A stretch of 11,647 nt of DNA from Euperipatoides rowelli. Taxonomy: Eukaryota > Onychophora > Udeonychophora > Euonychophora > Peripatopsidae. This document shows, piece by piece, positions 1-8,600 of the stretch; the first letter of the stretch is position 1; every line of letters begins with the position of its first letter. The DNA lies in NCBI GenBank assembly GCA_003024985.2, contig PXIH01S0004937.1, one strand, 5' to 3'. A program made the position numbers and the translations under genes. The notes under the pieces were generated by a model that did no database searches, had not been told where the DNA came from, and was given only the letters and a program-made list of their open reading frames with translations.

Positions 1-590
1 TGAGATCTCATTAATACCTGTTACATGGTATTACTCCCCCTGGAGGGATAATAGGCAATTAATTTTTATATACAAGTTTTCAATTAACTAAAATAATAGA
101 TCAGTTTGTTTACATTTAATATTAATCATTAATTAACCAAAATTAACACATACATTAGTTTGCATTTAATATTAATAATATAGATAGTAGTCATAACTTA
201 GAATACTAATCAGTTGTTTTATCAATAATAATACTAATTATTTATAGAGATTGTCTTTCTCAATAGGTAAGTTGGTTGGGACTTTTTGGGTCTTTTGGAA
301 AGTTATAATATGAAAGACATGGTAGACTTTCCTACCAGAGAATGTGAAAACTCTTCTTCCACAATAACCATATGATAATCAATTTTAAATTAGAACATTG
401 CAAAGTCTCACAGTTAAGACTCGGTATTTCTGATCACTAGGGCAACTTTTATTGGTAAACGACGTGCCTGTGGTTTGTCCAAAGATTAAATGGTTTAAAA
501 AGACATACTGGCCTTAATAATTTGGCAAATTTAAAAAAAAAATGTTTAGAAGAGAAATCATGGGATAAGATCTTATTGATGAATACAGTA
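1..590. other. AT-rich sequence without a recognisable gene
   Basis: No coding sequence is supported on either strand. The stretch is AT-rich with a short duplicated phrase: the 19 bases at 108-126 recur at 158-176 with one mismatch. A 39-codon minus-strand reading without a start (about 240-365) was looked at and has no family motif. BEL/Pao similarity starts only at about 600, and a TAG stands directly before the ATG at 592, so the BEL copy appears truncated on this side. Confidence 0.5.
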
Positions 591-591
591 G

Positions 592-1707
592 ATGAGAAAT
601 ATATTACAGGAGCATTCAAGCTTATTGCATTGTGGACCTCAGCTTCTGCTTAATTCATTGTGGAAATGGTACAGGCTGATAAATGGACGCAGTGTTGTGA
701 GAAAGCTCAGTCATCGATGCCTCAAGTGCTTTCGTTTAAGGGTTACATCAGCACACCAATTGATGGGATCTCTACCCAACCAAAGAGTTGAGCCTGCTCG
801 GGCATTCCTTCATTGTGGGGTGGACTATGCAGGACCAATTTTGATGGTTCCACCAGTGAAAACACAGCAGCGGATCACAATCAAGTCCTACATCATAGTC
901 TTTGTATGTTTTGCAACTAAGGCCATACATTTGGAATTAGTGGGAGACTTGACCACTCAGGCATTTTTGGAAGCATTTTGCAGATTTATATCAAGACATG
1001 GATATTGTCAGACAATACATAAGAGGGCAAATCATGAGCTGCATGATTTGGATCATTTGCTAAAAACAAATCAAAATTATATAACATGAGAGCTGAATAG
1101 GGTAGGGGTGGAATGGAAATTAATTCCACCAATTGCTTCACATTTTGGATGATTGTGGGAGTCAAGGCAGTCAAACACCATCAATTCACCATTGTATCTA
1201 ATTCACTACTGAATTTTGAAGAACTTTAGACCTTTCTTGTACAAATAGAGGCGTGTCTGAATTCCTGTCCCCTCCTACCATTGTCAAACAACCCCAGTGA
1301 CATCAGTTTTAACAACGGGCCACTTTTTAATTGATTTAATGACTGGCATACCTGATCCAGATTTAACTGTCTTAAAGATCAAACGACTATCAAAATGGCA
1401 ATGCATCTAACAATTCTGGAAAAGATGGTCAGAAGAGTATTTGGAGCAGTTGCAGCAGAGAGAATGACGGAGGAAACCCTGTCCCAACATACAGCTAGGC
1501 ACCTCAGTAATTCTAGAGGATAACCAACCCCATTGCAGTGAAATCTGGGAAATGATAACTGCACTTCCAGGACAAGATGAACTCGTAGAGTGGTGATGGC
1601 ACTCAAAACACAGGCTGGACTGGTCAAAAGACCCATTTCTAAAGTTTGCATCTTGCCAGTGCAGGATAATGAAAATTCTGTTGAGACACAGGCTCTCAAG
1701 GTGGGTG
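592..1707 (+). pseudogene. BEL/Pao retrotransposon pol 3' end: integrase plus DUF5641-like C-terminal domain (decayed)
   Basis: This is the 3' part of a BEL/Pao polyprotein. The first open stretch (592-1089) carries the integrase zinc-binding region (LLHCGPQLLLNSLW, then CLKCF) and the start of the catalytic core: HCGVDYAGP with catalytic Asp at 823-825, then VCFATKAIHLELV and the LTTQAFLEAF helix. The second Asp motif (SDN, Asp 1011-1013) is visible only in another frame, so a frame break lies just before it. A further frame gives VEWKLIPPIASHFG and LWE, whose Glu (1159-1161) is the expected third catalytic residue, behind an in-frame TGA at 1150. Further on, QIEACLNS, GHFLIDLMTGIPDPDL, RLSKWQ and FWKRWSEEYLEQLQQRE are typical of the BEL C-terminal domain (DUF5641), and KRPISKVCILPV near 1640-1665 matches its end. 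Several frameshifts and stops make it non-functional. Reverse transcriptase, protease and gag are absent. The ATG at 592 is only the first ATG in the open stretch, not a true start. Confidence 0.9.
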
Positions 1708-1790
1708 ACATGTAGCATCTGTAGCGTTAGACTGGCATCAAGAGTAGGTAAGCTAAATTGGCAGTATAGTTGCTCCACCTATGAACAAAC

Positions 1791-1990
1791 AGGGGAGGAG
1801 GCTAGAAACAAAATGGTGAGCTGTATGGCGGTTCACAATAGTTTTATGGTTAAACCAAAATTGACCATCTAGTAAATTTTCCTGTAAATTTACAACCACA
1901 ATAAAGCATATTCAAATTCAATTGTTTATGTTTGAATTTTCGAAACAATAAAGTTCACTGCAGCCGAATATAATAATAAAAGACTCTTTC
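1791..1990 (+). repeat. Possible BEL/Pao polypurine tract and 3' LTR remnant
   Basis: A purine-rich run (aggggaggagg, 1791-1801) follows the end of the BEL pol remains by about 85 bases, where a polypurine tract would sit. The next bases include TG dinucleotides that could begin an LTR and two AATAAA signals (1900-1905 and 1947-1952). No second LTR copy is in the window, so the limits cannot be fixed by comparison. The call rests on position alone. Confidence 0.4.
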
Positions 1991-2044
1991 AAAAAAATTT
2001 GGTTTAAATATTGTTTATAAGGAAACCAAAAGTTCTCTTTATTT

Positions 2045-3177
2045 TTTAATTAACATTTTCAATATGTGTATTAAATGTTAATTTATTGTCATATAGTATT
2101 CCTAGTTCCTTACTAGAACTTCTTCACTTAATTTTAATCCATTAATATTATAATAATTTTCTTTACTATTTTTTTTCCGGAACATACCACCACAGTTTTG
2201 TCACTGTTTATTATAAGTCCATCTATCCTACATTTCTCTACTAAGTTTGTAAGTAGCCTCTGTAGAAATTTACTATCTTCTTGTGATTTTATACCCTTAA
2301 CTTAAAAATCTTAATATCATTTGCATAAAACAGTGTAATAAATTTATCTATCTTCTCTACATCTGAAATAAATATATTAAATAATGAATCAGAGATGATT
2401 CCTACAGACATGGTTTATCTTGATCTATCATCGGCATACGACACAGTAAATTATGTTTTATTAATTAAAAAAATTAAGAGCTGCAAAATTTCCGAATTAC
2501 TTGATTAAATGGATATCTTAGTTATCTAGCAGAAAGATATATAAAAATCGACATAGATTAAAATAATACGGCACTACACAAGTAATTGTGTGTGCCATAT
2601 TACCATTTTTGACAATTTTATATACCTTTCCTCTAGATAACTTGATATTTAAAATTTAATCAAATAATTAGGAAATTTAGCAGGTATGAATTTTTTAATT
2701 AATGAAACATGATTTACAGTGTCATATGCCAACGATAGATCAAGATAAACCATGTCTGTAGGAATCATCTCTGATTCATTATTTATTAATTCAAAATTTA
2801 ATTTTAATAGGTTTGTTTGATTTTTTTATTAAATCCATGCATATTTTGAGTAAACAAATTATTCAACATTATATGCAAGTCTATTCTATTTAGAACAATT
2901 TATTCTTTCTATAATTTTAAAGATATGGGTATATAAATGCTCTATGGGTATATAATTTTTGACTTTGTATTTATCTCCTTTTTTAAATATTGGATGTATT
3001 AAAACCTACTTTCCACATTGCTGGAAAGTGACCTCCATCAAAAATCAAATTTATAATTTTTACTATTATATTAGTAAAGAATTTAGGACACTTTATGATT
3101 AGGTGACTAGGAATATTGTCTTCGATGCTCGATGTTTTAGGAAATGCTTTTCTGATCTTGCTTAAAAATTACATGCC
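2045..3177 (-). pseudogene. Non-LTR retrotransposon reverse transcriptase fragment, Jockey/CR1-like (decayed)
   Basis: Read on the minus strand from 3177 downward, reverse transcriptase blocks appear in the usual order. They are IPSHLIIKC and FDGGHFPAMWKVGF (about 3000-3130), PIFKKGDKYKVKNY with FKIIERI (about 2905-2995), QNMHGFNKK (about 2820-2850), motif A MVYLDLSLAYDTVNH (about 2705-2755, catalytic Asp intact), LFNIFISDV (about 2350-2380), motif C as FYANDIKIF (about 2300-2340, YADD changed to YAND), DGLIINSDKT (about 2190-2215) and thumb motif LGILYDNKLTFNTHI (about 2055-2105). Frameshifts and stops separate them. Endonuclease and 3' UTR are not seen. The zone between motif A and LFNIF, which should hold the motif B block (GVPQGS), is replaced by an inverted copy of the motif A segment, annotated separately. 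The block pattern fits Jockey/CR1-type elements; I cannot name the clade. Confidence 0.85.
2378..2785. repeat. Long near-palindrome: inverted duplication inside the non-LTR reverse transcriptase
   Basis: The outer 52 bases of each arm (2378-2429 and 2734-2785) are exact inverted copies. The inner arms continue as imperfect inverted repeats to a centre near 2583, where a 39-base near-palindrome (2564-2602) turns the sequence round with only about four unpaired bases. The right arm is continuous with the minus-strand RT reading. The left arm encodes the same RT piece on the plus strand (MVYLDLSSAYDTVNY) and is therefore the inverted extra copy. The inner arms differ by roughly one base in six, whereas the outer 52 bases are identical. 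Confidence 0.9.
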
Positions 3178-3369
3178 TGCTTTAGATTTAATTTATTTTA
3201 ATATTTTTTTCATAATTTTTAATATTTACGTCTTTTTTTTTATCAAAATGTTTCCATAAATTGCTTCTTGGAGGCATTTTTTTTATAAAAAAAACAAAAC
3301 ATCAACATCAATAGAAAACAAAACATTGATGTCAGTAAAACATCAACCTCTCAAAATTGATGCAAAAAC
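3178..3369. other. AT-rich spacer with a possible BED-finger start on the minus strand
   Basis: This region lies between the non-LTR fragment and the copia element. On the minus strand, 3277-3230 reads MPPRSNLWKHFDKKKD, resembling the first conserved block of BED-type zinc fingers, but the Cys pair that should follow is not visible. A small hairpin made of ACATCAAT (3305-3312) and ATTGATGT (3325-3332) stands just before the copia insertion. Nothing else is recognisable. Confidence 0.3.
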
Positions 3370-4228
3370 TGTTTTTTATAGGACAATTAACCTAAATAGA
3401 TGATAAAAAATTAATGTCCTTTATTATTAGATAATGTTGATTCTAATATACCGTAGTTGTATTTATGTGAATTGTTATGTTTAGTATTGGTGTTCAATTT
3501 TATTGAAATTTTTTTTAACAAGCAGTTAATCACAGATAAATACAAAATCATCTAAATGAATAAAAGGGTAGGCTATCTATATATTTTTTGTAACTGGTCA
3601 CGTGATGACATGCATAGCGTCACTTCTTGTCTTTTAGCGGCAAATAGGCTGACATGACAGTTATCCACTTTGGATGTGAGATAAATGGATTTAATGAGGG
3701 CAGACAAAATCTATAGAGTCTGTATTTTTGTATTATTCTATCATTGTCCATCGGATAATGTTATTCCATAACCGCGGAAATGAGGTAAAAGTATTTTATA
3801 CATAATTAATTTACTTTGGATTTGTTTTTCCAGTGTCTAGACCAGGCAGGCTAAAAACATTGCTTTTATGCTGGTTAAAAATAAATTTTTGTGGATTTGC
3901 CTGCGTATGTTAATTTTGATAAAAGCCCTGGATCGACACTGAGAGTATTTATACAGTATTAAAAACGTTTTCAGAAAATTTAAATATTGATTTATATGAT
4001 AGTTTGTAAAAACTTTTGCTTTAATTTTAAACATATCAGTTATTCAAGTCTGAATAGCATACTCATCCTGTATATACCATTATACTGTATATGGTTTATT
4101 TGATAAATTCTTATTAAAATTTTTTGAACTATTTAAATCTAATACTCTCCCTATAAGTATTGTGTTGTGCATTACACATATATTAATCTAATTCTAACAA
4201 CAAGTCATTTCATGGCCCCTGTCCAGTA
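3370..4228 (+). repeat. Copia 5' LTR
   Basis: This 859-bp repeat matches 7528-7775, 9050-9434 and 9997-10214. Both copies start TGTT and both stay similar through GTCCAGTA, after which one continues into the primer site and the other into flanking DNA, which fixes the 3' edge. The edge ends in TA rather than the usual CA. An AATAAA (3559-3564) within GAATAAAAGGGTA is conserved in the other copy (7718-7723) and is the likely polyadenylation signal. TATATATTTTTT follows about 15 bases later in both. No promoter could be assigned with confidence. Confidence 0.9.
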
Positions 4229-4242
4229 GGTTTTGGGCCCAG
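4229..4242 (+). promoter_or_regulatory. Primer binding site, copia type (tRNA-iMet 5' half)
   Basis: GGTTTTGGGCCCAG follows the 5' LTR directly. Drosophila copia is known to prime from the 5' half of initiator tRNA-Met, cut in the anticodon loop, using GGTTATGGGCCCAG. The site here differs at one base, which falls opposite the anticodon. The match places the element with insect-type copia retrotransposons rather than with those primed from a tRNA 3' end. Confidence 0.8.
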
Positions 4243-4294
4243 GATACACCACCTAGAAACAGGAGACACAATACAAAAAAGCCACATTAGAGAA

Positions 4295-5008
4295 ATGAAC
4301 CATTATAGCATTCAGAAATTAGAAGAGGATAACTACCACAGATGGAAACCAAAGCTTGAACTGTTTTTGATCAAGGATTTATGGGAGATCAATCAGATCA
4401 TAGAGAAACGTACACCAGCACAACCTAGTAAAGCATGGATAAAACGAGATGAACAGACCAGAGCCACTAAAGGGCTGACAATAGAAAGCAAATACCTTAT
4501 GGCCCTTAAACATCAAAACACTGCCAAACAAATATGGAAAAAAAACTAGAAGAAATTCATCAGCACGACACACTGGGACCTAGGTTAATAACTTAATACT
4601 GTATAGAAAAATATTCTCAGCAAGAAATACTTTTGATCAGAATATGACAACATATAAATGGAATATTACAAGCTGCATTAAAATTGGAAATCAGAGGAAA
4701 TAAGATACCAGAAGAACTTGTTTGTGCCACATTGCTGGGCAGTTTACCTGGAGAATTTGATGTTCTTATTACATCCATAGAAGGAAAAAATACCAAAGAT
4801 GTGACCATTACATAATGTACATTAGAGAAAAAATACTGGAGGAACATCAAAAACATCAACAATACAGACTAGGATCATCAACAGACAGTCAGACACTAAA
4901 GCATTATTTATGGAACAAAACAATAACTATAACAGCCTCCAAAAAACAATATGTTTCTATTCTAATCGAGTGGGGACATATAAGAAGGGATTGTAGACTG
5001 CTCAAGAG
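4295..5008 (+). pseudogene. Copia gag (capsid-like region and CCHC zinc knuckle), broken
   Basis: The ATG at 4295 opens an 84-codon stretch typical of copia Gag (LEEDNYHRWKPKLELFL, then KAWIKRDEQTRATKGL and KQIW), forming the particle-building domain. The frame breaks in the eight-A run near 4536-4543 and continues as LEEIHQHDT, ALKLEIRGNKIPEELV and LLGSLPGEFDVLITSIEG, with TAA or TGA stops near 4594, 4644 and 4813. It shifts again to a third frame. The zinc knuckle lies at 4952-4994: Cys at 4952, the second Cys changed to Ser (TCT, 4961), His at 4977 and the last Cys at 4992. One extra G in the GGGG run at 4972-4975 separates the two halves by frame. Gag-like sequence ends near CRLLKR, where the foreign block begins. 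Confidence 0.85.
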
Positions 5009-5932
5009 ACACTCTTCTCATATGTCATTCAAAATGGCGGAGGTACAACATGTTATTTGTTGCGCTTTTTTTATAATTTTGTATATATTTACTCTATATT
5101 TGTAATTTATTATTTTTAAATTATGGTTTAAAGTATGTTTTAAGACTTTTGACATGATTTACAAATACACATATGTGAGGAGCGATTTGGATTCATCGTT
5201 ATCGCTAAGGTGTAACGTTGGATTTTTGGTGGTTTTCTCATATGTCTTAAGTAATTCTTAGCAGAAAGAGGCGTATATTTCTGCTTTTGAATATACATAT
5301 TTATATTTATACAATTTAAGGAGAATTAAACTAGGAGTCTATATTTCTCTTTTTTTAATTTATGTTTTATTTATTCACCAGCACGAATTGTTTGAGGATA
5401 CCAATAGATTGACCTATTACAACTTTCAAAATACTATGTTAAATGTGCGTTATTGATACAATGTTTACAAATGGCTTTTAAACTGGTTTTGTATCATCAG
5501 TATTAATCTGTTTGTGAGTAAACTTTCCACTTGGATTTTATANTCTTTCATTTAATGATAAATTGTTTTGGAATTCATCGATTTTAAATTTAATATCTTT
5601 ATAATAAAGACCTCAAGCTTTATAATAATATTATATGGATTCATACAGGTACTATCTTGGATTCCTAAAGCTATCTGGATTGACTTTATTATTTAACTTT
5701 TATTTTGCATATAAACTTTTACTATTTTATTTGTGTTTATACCAATTTATTCTTACTTTGATATATTATGTAAATGTTTTCACATCCTTCACTGGGCTAG
5801 AAAGTATATTTTAAAAAACTGAATTCCTTTTATTGTTCATATATAGAGCCCAATTGTATGTTCTATTTAAGTGAGTAATACATTCTATGTTGTTTAATAA
5901 ACCCTGAATAATAATAATCATCAAAATTTTTG
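5009..5932 (+). other. Unidentified block of about 0.9 kb inserted between copia gag and protease
   Basis: Copia elements normally have only a short spacer between the zinc knuckle and the protease. Here about 920 bases without coding sequence intervene. The left part contains CAAAATGGCGGAGG (5030-5043), similar to a YY1/Pho-type initiator site. The right end has AATAAA (5896-5901) followed by AATAATAATAATCATC (5907-5922), like the 3' tail of a retroposed transcript. TTCTCATATGTC occurs twice (5015-5026 and 5235-5246). One N lies at 5543. A minus-strand open reading over 5811-6101 overlaps copia pol and is judged accidental. The exact edges and the family are unknown. Confidence 0.55.
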
Positions 5933-5940
5933 GGAGAAAA

Positions 5941-7492
5941 CCAAGGATATAACAGTCAACCAGAAAAAATACTAACAGATACACAGCAAATACACCAGTA
6001 ATGAACAATTCACTATATTGTCTGATGAAAATAGTAATGAAGAAAACATCAGAGAACAAACAAGAGCCAGTACAATGCAGGAATGAAAAAATAAGAGCCA
6101 ATCAGAAATTAAACCAATGGATCCTTGACACAGGAGCTAGTACACACATTACCAATAATTTATCAAAATTGAAAGACATAAAGAAACTAAACAATCCAAC
6201 TACCATAAACATAGCAAGTAGGGAGAAACATATCATTAGGATTCCAACAGCATCAGGACATCATTTTGATCTAGAATTGAAACAAGTCTACTATGTACCA
6301 AAACTTACCGATGACTTGTCCATAGCTGAGCTGAACAAACAAGGATACAAAATACAATTTTACAAAGGCACCTGCTGTATAAGTATAGAAGGTAAACATG
6401 AAAAATTGGGAAAGCTGGAAAATTCCTTGTACAGACTATATGAAGAAAAATCACAAGAAAAAACTGAGGATCACTCAGCATTGTTGTGTCAACACATATG
6501 GATGGGACATAAAAACAACCATGATATAGGACATACTATAAACAATAAAGCTAATAAAATTATAGTTGAAGAATGTCAAAATTCAGGACTATGTCAAATT
6601 ACTAAAAAACCCAATAACAAATTTGAAACATTCCCCAGAGAAAAAGCAAAGACACCATTTGAGATATTGCACTCCAATCTGTGTGGTCCTATATCACCTA
6701 GAATCATATGCACTATCCATAATTGATGAGTATTCAAAATATTCCAAAATATATTTAATACAAAGCAAAAATCAAGTTGTGAAAAAATACAAGAATTCAT
6801 AGAAGGAATAAACAAATTCAACAAAAGAACACAAATATTTTGCAGCGATGGAGAATTTTTGAATTGCACAATTAGTAAATATTTCAGACGAAGGGGAATA
6901 AAGCACAAAGTTACATTACCATATACCCCACAAAACAATGGGGTGGCTGAAAGACATAACCGTACACTCTTGGATACCACCAGAGCTCTTCTCAAACAAG
7001 CACAGTTACCAAAACATGTGGGGAGAAATGATGTCCACCTCTATTTACATAATGAATCGAATCATACATAAAGACATAAATATAACACCATACGATTTAC
7101 GGCACAATAGGAAACCCTTGTTAACACATCTAAGGACAGATGGAATGCATTGTTACTATCTGAACACTTACCCACACAAGAAGAAATTGACGATAGAGGG
7201 TGCACTGGAATTATGATTGGATATGGGCAATCTGAAAAAATTGGACCCAAGAGATAACAAAATATATTACAGATGTGTATCATTCAAGGAGGAGACATGC
7301 CCATTAATTGTGAAACAACATCTGAAACAACAAATGACACTGCATTAGAAGAAAATAATGGACACCCAACACACATAGGTTAGAAAATCTCCCAGAACCA
7401 GCACAAGACAACCTCCTAAAATATGGACTTATAATCCACAATGCAACTCTCTTCATGAAACAAAGGACTGGTATCAGACCATGAGCAAGGAG
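5941..7492 (+). pseudogene. Copia pol: protease and integrase only, broken; RT and RNase H absent
   Basis: The main open stretch (to 6726) holds the aspartic protease motif WILDTGASTHITNN (Asp codon 6127-6129), the pre-integrase zinc domain with His (MGH) and a Cys pair (CQNSGLC), and the first integrase motif HSNLCGPI. In that motif the catalytic Asp is Asn (AAT, 6676-6678). The frame shifts near 6695 to IIDEYSKYSKIYLI, and again near 6785 to CSDGEF (second Asp, 6847-6849) and LPYTPQNNGVAERHNRTLLD (Glu 6949-6951). It shifts once more near 7015 to MNRIIHKDINITPYDL and KPLLTHLR. Remnants of the region after the core (GIMIGYG near 7211) and the hinge before RT (RTSTRQPPKIW, then DWYQTMSKE, near 7390-7492) follow. 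TGA at 7493-7495 ends the reading. Only about 25 bases separate it from the polypurine tract, so the polymerase domains are deleted, not merely mutated. Confidence 0.88.
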
Positions 7493-7516
7493 TGAACAAA
7501 AAAGGGAGTAAAGAAC

Positions 7517-7527
7517 ATTAGGAGGAG
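7517..7527 (+). promoter_or_regulatory. Copia polypurine tract
   Basis: ATTAGGAGGAG stands directly before the TGTT start of the 3' LTR, the place where plus-strand DNA synthesis is primed in LTR retrotransposons. Its position agrees with the LTR edge found by comparing the two LTR copies. Confidence 0.8.
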
Positions 7528-7783
7528 TGTTGTTTATAGTACAATTAACCTAAATAGACAATAAAAAAATTAATGTCCTTTATTATTAATGTTTATTTTA
7601 ATATACAGTAGTTGTATTTTTGGGAATTGTTATGTTTAGTATTGGTGTTCAATTTTATTGAAAATTTGTAGCATGCAGGTAATCACAGTTAAATATGAAA
7701 TCATCTAATTCTAATTGAATAAAAGGGTATCTACTGTATATATTTTTTGTATCTGGTCATGTGATGACATACATAGACTCGCT

Positions 7784-8392
7784 CTGTGATGGCTTCTTTA
7801 AGTAGATTAGGTAATTCACATAACATAAAAAAATTCACATAACATAAACTAAATTATAATTCTGTAAATAAAATTTCAGGATCAACAATCGTAGTATTAA
7901 AAGATATTTAATTATCCTCTGGTTAAATAGATTACACTTGATTTAATATCATCTTTTGGCACAAAGCGCATACATTCAAACTCTTCCTCACACACGGAGG
8001 GTAACAAGACAACTAAGATAAAAAAAAATATTTCACATGACAAAAATTAGCTCCCCCTATCAATTAAAAAAAAGAAAATAATAGTTTAGTAAATTAGCTT
8101 GACTACACATCTCTTACAGCTCCCCCTATACAGATACTGTATAACAAGAAAAATAAACAAAACACACACACAAAAAAGAAAAACTTTTCTTGTATAAACA
8201 TTATGAATCTGAGTCTTTATAAATTGAACAATACTTATGTTTACTACATTTTTCTATTCTATTTATTTAGAATTTTTAATCATTATTTCTACCATATTAT
8301 TGATAAGTTGACAACCAAATATAATTTTATCCCCTAGTTCCCGTGTCTATCTTAATCCAATCATTATAATCAGTTAAACATTCTAACACTCC
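7784..8392. other. AT-rich block of unknown origin on the left of the hAT-like element, inside the 3' LTR
   Basis: This block lies between the apparent left target duplication (7776-7783) and the left inverted end of the hAT-like element. It contains two phrases AGCTCCCCCTAT (8049-8060 and about 8119-8130) and a CA-rich tract near 8160-8175. It has no plus-strand ORF and no recognised domain. A short minus-strand exon-like reading is listed separately. It may be a second nested insertion. Confidence 0.4.
7912..8012 (-). other. Possible terminal-exon-like reading on the minus strand (weak)
   Basis: On the minus strand a pyrimidine-rich tract ending TTATCTTAG (to 8013) is followed by 32 sense codons and TAA (7914-7912). 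The peptide includes LLPSVCEEEFECMRFVPKDD and ends IYLTRG, which is richer in charged residues than neighbouring AT-rich noise. The frame is also open further upstream to a TAA at 8049-8047 but has no Met there, so an exon with a splice acceptor is the simplest reading if it is coding at all. No family is recognised. It could be a captured host fragment or chance. Confidence 0.2.
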
Positions 8393-8600
8393 CAGTGTCT
8401 CCACCGCTAGTACAATTTTTGAAAAAATTTTAGTACCCTAGTACCTAAGAGAGAAAATCTAGTACTTTTTTAGAATTTCATACAGTTTAAAAAAAACAAT
8501 GTTCTAAATTGACATCATAGATTGGATGTAATGAAAATATAAATTAAACTTTATATTTTGCAGTGCCAGCTGAATATTTTAGCATTATGATCACTGGAGT

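Noticed and set aside
33-50. CTCCCCCTGGAGGG as an antisense polypurine tract of another LTR element, and similar AGCTCCCCCTAT phrases near 8050 and 8120
   Set aside because: No LTR edge, second copy or pol motif could be found next to any of them.
1379-1778. Two minus-strand open readings of 110 and 123 codons
   Set aside because: They lie opposite the BEL/Pao C-terminal remains, whose plus-strand motifs are clear, and have no domain of their own.
1669-1872. 67-codon plus-strand reading at the end of the BEL remains
   Set aside because: It overlaps the end of pol in another frame and runs through the purine tract; the peptide has no family features.
3290-3370. Repeated AACATCAA-type phrases as a CRISPR-like or satellite array
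   Set aside because: The units are irregular in spacing and sequence, and the region is eukaryotic transposon-rich DNA.
3815-3840. TTTGTTTTTCCAG in the 5' LTR as a splice acceptor
   Set aside because: It looks like an acceptor, but no donor or downstream coding exon supports its use.
3837-4034. 65-codon minus-strand reading in the 5' LTR
   Set aside because: The matching stretch of the 3' LTR carries indels that break it, and LTRs of this class do not code.
4617-4862. Minus-strand hydrophobic reading of 81 codons
   Set aside because: It is the shadow of copia gag, whose plus-strand blocks are recognisable.
5811-6101. Minus-strand hydrophobic reading of 96 codons at the edge of the foreign block
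   Set aside because: It crosses the junction between the block and copia pol, so it cannot be an old gene; the hydrophobicity reflects AT-rich composition.
6594-6995. 133-codon minus-strand reading
   Set aside because: It lies exactly opposite the integrase core and has no independent support.
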